Positions 61,262 through 64,000 of a DNA stretch of 64,000 nt are shown in pieces; positions within the stretch are counted from its first letter, which is position 1; each line of letters opens with the position of its first letter. Source of the stretch: Xanthobacter autotrophicus (GTDB taxonomy: Bacteria; Pseudomonadota; Alphaproteobacteria; Rhizobiales; Xanthobacteraceae). Under the pieces are notes generated by a model, which saw nothing but the letters and a program-made list of their open reading frames with translations, was not told where the DNA came from and did no database searches. The stretch covers positions 62,001 to 126,000 of the forward strand of contig NZ_VAUP01000004.1 of assembly GCF_005871085.1 (NCBI RefSeq), in the 5' to 3' direction. The translations under genes were made by a program, and so were the position numbers.

Positions 61262-61831
61262 ATGGCCGTAATGACATCGAGCGCCACGCGGATCGATCCC
61301 GACGCGCTGGCGCGTGCGCTGGAGGGCTGCGCGCGCGGCGACCATGCCTGCCTGCGGGAGATTTATGATCGGATCGCGCCGCAGATGACCGGCGTCGCGA
61401 TCCGCCTGCTGCGCCGGCGCGATCTTGCCGAGGACGTGGTGCACGACACATTCGTGCGCATCTGGGAGAAGGCGGCGACGTTCGATCCCGCCCGCGGCAG
61501 CGCCGTCACCTGGATATTTGCGATCCTGCGCCACCGCGCGCTCAACGTGCTGCGCGCGGAGGGCCGCACCGACCTCACCGACGATTTCGAGCCCCTGGCC
61601 CTCGCCAGCGACGCGCCCGACGCCGAGGCCGTGGTGTGCGCCCTGTCGGAGGCGGGCGCGCTGCGGCGCTGCCTGGAGCGGCTCGATCCGCCGCGCCGCG
61701 TCGCCATCGTGCTCGCCTACACGCGCGGCCTCAGCCATGGTGAACTGGCGGGCCGCATGGGCATTCCCCTCGGCACCGCCAAATCGTGGATCCGCAGGAG
61801 CCTGCTTGCGCTCAGGGAGTGCATGGCATGA
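61262..61831 (+). CDS. ECF RNA polymerase sigma factor (SigK-like)
   Basis: 189 residues. Region 2 is ALREIYDRIAPQM-like HACLREIYDRIAPQMTGVAI, AEDVVHDTFVRIWEKAATFD, GSAVTWIFAILRHRALNVLR. Region 4 is RCLERLDPPRRVAIVLAYTR, GLSHGELAGRMGIPLGTAKS and WIRRSLLALRECM. The stop overlaps the anti-sigma start (ATGA), so both are made together. ATG 61271 is an alternative start. Confidence 0.93.
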   Translation: MAVMTSSATRIDPDALARALEGCARGDHACLREIYDRIAPQMTGVAIRLLRRRDLAEDVVHDTFVRIWEKAATFDPARGSAVTWIFAILRHRALNVLRAEGRTDLTDDFEPLALASDAPDAEAVVCALSEAGALRRCLERLDPPRRVAIVLAYTRGLSHGELAGRMGIPLGTAKSWIRRSLLALRECMA

Positions 61832-62556
61832 GCGAGGATCTCGACGCCCGCGCCGGCGAATATGTGCTCGGGCTGCTCGACCATGATGAGGCCGAGGCCT
61901 GCGCGGCGCGCCTTGTGGCCGATCCCGCCTTTGCCAGGGCGGTGGAGCACTGGCGCTCCCGCCTCGCCGAATTCGATCTCTCCGCTCCCGCGCAGGTCCC
62001 CTCGGCCGCGGTCTGGGCGCGCATTGCCGCCGCCACCGCGCGGCCGGCCGCCGCCCCGTCGCCCGCCCGCACCACGCGGCCGGCATCCGGCTGGCGCCTG
62101 GCGCTGGCCGCCGCGTGGGAGAGCCTGCCGGTGTGGCGCGGCATCGGCATGGGAGCTGCGGCTGCGGCGCTGCTGCTCGCCATCGGCCTCGGCTTCCAGA
62201 TGCGCGAGACGGCGCGCGCGCCGGTGCTGGTGGCCGTGCTGCTGTCCGATGACAACCGGCCGGCCGCGGTGGTCAACACCTTCAGGGACGGCCGCGCCGA
62301 ACTGGTTCCGCTCGCCGCGCTGCGGGCGCCGGAGGGCAAGGCGCTTCAGGTCTGGACCCTGTGGGACCGCGCGCGCGGTCCGGTCTCGGTGGGCCTGGTG
62401 AACGCCTTGCACAGCCTCGACCTGCAACTCAAGGGCCTGCCCACGGCGGTGCCGGAGCAGCTCTTCGAGGTGACGCTGGAACCGGCCGGCGGCTCCCCCA
62501 CCGGCCGCCCCACCGGCCCCATCCTGATGAAGGGCACCGCCAGCCGCGCGCTGTGA
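61828..62556 (+). CDS. Anti-sigma factor, RskA type
   Basis: Membrane-bound anti-sigma factor of 242 residues. A cytoplasmic N-terminal part (EDLDARAGEYVLGLLDHDEA, FARAVEHWRSRLAEFD) binds the sigma factor, a single membrane helix lies at about 104-124 (RGIGMGAAAAALLLAIGLGF), and the periplasmic RskA domain follows (ALQVWTLWDRARGPVSVGLV, FEVTLEPAGGSPTGRPTGPI). Normally released by proteolysis on envelope stress. Translationally coupled to the sigma factor gene. Confidence 0.92.
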   Translation: MSEDLDARAGEYVLGLLDHDEAEACAARLVADPAFARAVEHWRSRLAEFDLSAPAQVPSAAVWARIAAATARPAAAPSPARTTRPASGWRLALAAAWESLPVWRGIGMGAAAAALLLAIGLGFQMRETARAPVLVAVLLSDDNRPAAVVNTFRDGRAELVPLAALRAPEGKALQVWTLWDRARGPVSVGLVNALHSLDLQLKGLPTAVPEQLFEVTLEPAGGSPTGRPTGPILMKGTASRAL

Positions 62557-62745
62557 GGGGACCGGCGGAGGCCCCGCGGACTGCATGGCGGTGGAGCTCT
62601 GTGCCGGGATGGGCGGACGTGGAACGACAGCAGGAGATACAGTCGACGAAAGAGTTTCGGCAAGAAAAACACCGGTGTTCCCGAACATCCGGCAGCGATC
62701 GTGACGGACTTGACACCTCCGGCGAATTGAGTTCTTTCCTAAGGC

Positions 62746-63171
62746 ATGCTTCGCGTTCTGGCACTGGTTCTGGCATCCTTCCGCGGCCTGGCGTTTCGCC
62801 GGGTCCTCGCGGTGATGGTCAGCCTCTGCCTGGTGGTCGGCTCGCTTGAGGCTTCGTTTGCAGCGTGCGTCAGCGATGAGACGGCGGGTGCGGTATCGCA
62901 CCCATCGGCATCGGCCCTGATGGCTGTGGCCGGCGAGCCGGATGCGGGCGCCCCGGATGCGAGCGTGATCGAGCCCGCGCCGGCCGAGACACAGTCGCCA
63001 GCGAAATCGCAGACCTCCGTGCTTCATGATTGCCACGGCTGCCATGTGGCGGTCATGCCGGCGCATTCGGCCTCCCTGGGCCAGCGCCTTGCCGTCGTGT
63101 CCGCCGACGTAACCGAGCCCTCCGTTCTCGGCCGTACCGTCCCGACGGACCTTCGCCCCCCACGCGCCTGA
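62746..63171 (+). CDS. Small exported protein with CHGCH motif, upstream of czcC
   Basis: 141 residues with signal peptide LAVMVSLCLVVGSLEASFA, a variable Ala/Pro-rich part, then a metal-ligand-like HDCHGCHVAVMPAH near residue 95. It ends 65 bases before the CzcC-type gene. Small His/Cys proteins of the CzcI kind stand in this place in cation-efflux operons and are thought to sense or bind metal. I cannot place it in a family with certainty. A TTGACA (62710-62715) stands upstream but lacks a good -10 partner. Confidence 0.6.
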   Translation: MLRVLALVLASFRGLAFRRVLAVMVSLCLVVGSLEASFAACVSDETAGAVSHPSASALMAVAGEPDAGAPDASVIEPAPAETQSPAKSQTSVLHDCHGCHVAVMPAHSASLGQRLAVVSADVTEPSVLGRTVPTDLRPPRA

Positions 63172-63236
63172 TCCGCATTCTGTCCGCGCGCTGACGCTTT
63201 GCGTCGGCGCTGTGCCATCAGACATCGGATCACATC

Positions 63237-64000
63237 ATGTTCCCCCGTGCCCAAGGACGCGCGCTCCGACGCGCGCTCGGACGCGTGCTCGCGCTTGGGG
63301 CAGCGCTCGCGCTGCTTCCGGCGTTGCCGCTGCGCGCCGAGCCCGCGCATCCCTTGACCCTCACCAGCGCCCTGGCGCGTGCGCTTGCCGCCAATCCGCG
63401 CCTCACCGCGGCAGAGCGGGATATCGGCATGGCGAGCGGCCGCGATCGGCAGGCCGCCGCCCTGCCGAACCCGAACCTGTCGCTGGAGGTGGACAACGCT
63501 TTCGGCTCAAACAGTTACCAGGGCCTCGACCTCGCCGAGCAGACGCTCCAGATCAGCCAGCTCGTCGAGCTGGGCGGCAAGCGCGAGGCGCGCATGGCCG
63601 CGGCCGGCGCCGGCACCAGTGTCGCGCGCTGGGAGCGGGAGGCGACGCGCCTCCAGGTGTTGGCTGAGACCACAGCCGCCTTCGCCTCCGTGCTGGGCGC
63701 CCAGCAGCGGATGCACGTGCTGCAGACCCAGGCGGACGCCATCGCGCGGCTCCATCCGCTGCTCCAACAGCGGGTGGAAACCGGCGCCTCGTCTCCAGCC
63801 GAGATCTCCCGCGCCCGCGTCGCCGGGGATTTCGCCCGGGTGGAGCTGGACCGGGCCCGGGCGGCGCTCGGCACCGCCCGGCGCGAGCTGGCGCTGCTGA
63901 TGGGCCAGCCGGACGCAAAGTTCGGGCGCGTCACCGGTAACCTCCTGCGGATCCATGTCCCACCCCCGCTGCCGCGGCTCCTGAAGGAAGCGCAGGGCAA
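63237..64000 (+). CDS. czcC: CzcC-type outer-membrane efflux protein, 3' partial
   Basis: TolC-family outer-membrane channel of a CzcCBA heavy-metal RND pump; 254 residues are visible and the frame is open at the window end. Signal peptide VLALGAALALLPALPLRA. Motifs of the group: LTLTSALARALAANPRLTAA, AAALPNPNLSLEVDN and the CzcC-type QISQLVELGGKREARMAAAG, with the coiled-coil QQRVETGASSPAEISRARVA. The czcB and czcA genes would be expected next, beyond the window. Confidence 0.88.
   Translation, partial: MFPRAQGRALRRALGRVLALGAALALLPALPLRAEPAHPLTLTSALARALAANPRLTAAERDIGMASGRDRQAAALPNPNLSLEVDNAFGSNSYQGLDLAEQTLQISQLVELGGKREARMAAAGAGTSVARWEREATRLQVLAETTAAFASVLGAQQRMHVLQTQADAIARLHPLLQQRVETGASSPAEISRARVAGDFARVELDRARAALGTARRELALLMGQPDAKFGRVTGNLLRIHVPPPLPRLLKEAQG

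Overview
The window is about 64 kb of high-GC DNA from an alphaproteobacterium, most likely a member of the Hyphomicrobiales near Xanthobacteraceae. Pointers are a sciP-type CtrA inhibitor gene, a bioFDAZ operon ending in the alphaproteobacterial bioZ, a leucine-leader attenuator ahead of leuA, dispersed GC-rich palindromes usually found in pairs, and a rhizobial-style intergenic element. This is inference from gene content; no 16S gene is present.

Layout. 1-6.9 kb: housekeeping (3' part of mrp, an orphan TRAP solute-binding protein, a small repeat protein, glyS, glyQ, sciP). 7.0-19.6 kb: a full C-P lyase system. phnGHIJKLMN runs on the minus strand with overlapping genes, the regulator gene phnF is divergent with a perfect palindromic operator between them, and phnCDE1E2 encodes the importer. 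Paired palindromic repeats have entered the reading frames of phnI and phnL. 19.6-28.7 kb: amidase, polysaccharide deacetylase, pyridoxal kinase, PhzF-family protein, ene-reductase, NUDIX protein and leuA with its leader peptide and attenuator. 29.0-32.2 kb: a tctCBA tripartite transporter.

32.3-50.0 kb looks accessory. It starts at a tRNA-Lys gene followed by a heavily mutated LysR pseudogene. Next comes an ABC importer with two paralogous binding proteins, a nitrilase, two LysR regulators, a class V aminotransferase, a very large FAD/Fe-S D-2-hydroxyacid dehydrogenase and a mandelate racemase whose catalytic residues match the Pseudomonas enzyme at the same residue numbers. Read together they suggest a route nitrile (cyanohydrin) to 2-hydroxy acid to 2-oxo acid, perhaps to amino acid. 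The far end carries decayed genes: a truncated MFS transporter and a livH/livM remnant joined in frame to the tail of a 3-hydroxyacyl-CoA dehydrogenase, next to an intact paaG-like gene.

51-64 kb: a two-subunit molybdenum hydroxylase of the isoquinoline-oxidoreductase type, bioFDAZ, sodC, an AraC regulator, a DUF4394 protein divergent from an ECF sigma/anti-sigma pair, and the start of a CzcC-type heavy-metal efflux operon cut by the window end. No transposase, integrase, CRISPR array or rRNA was seen.
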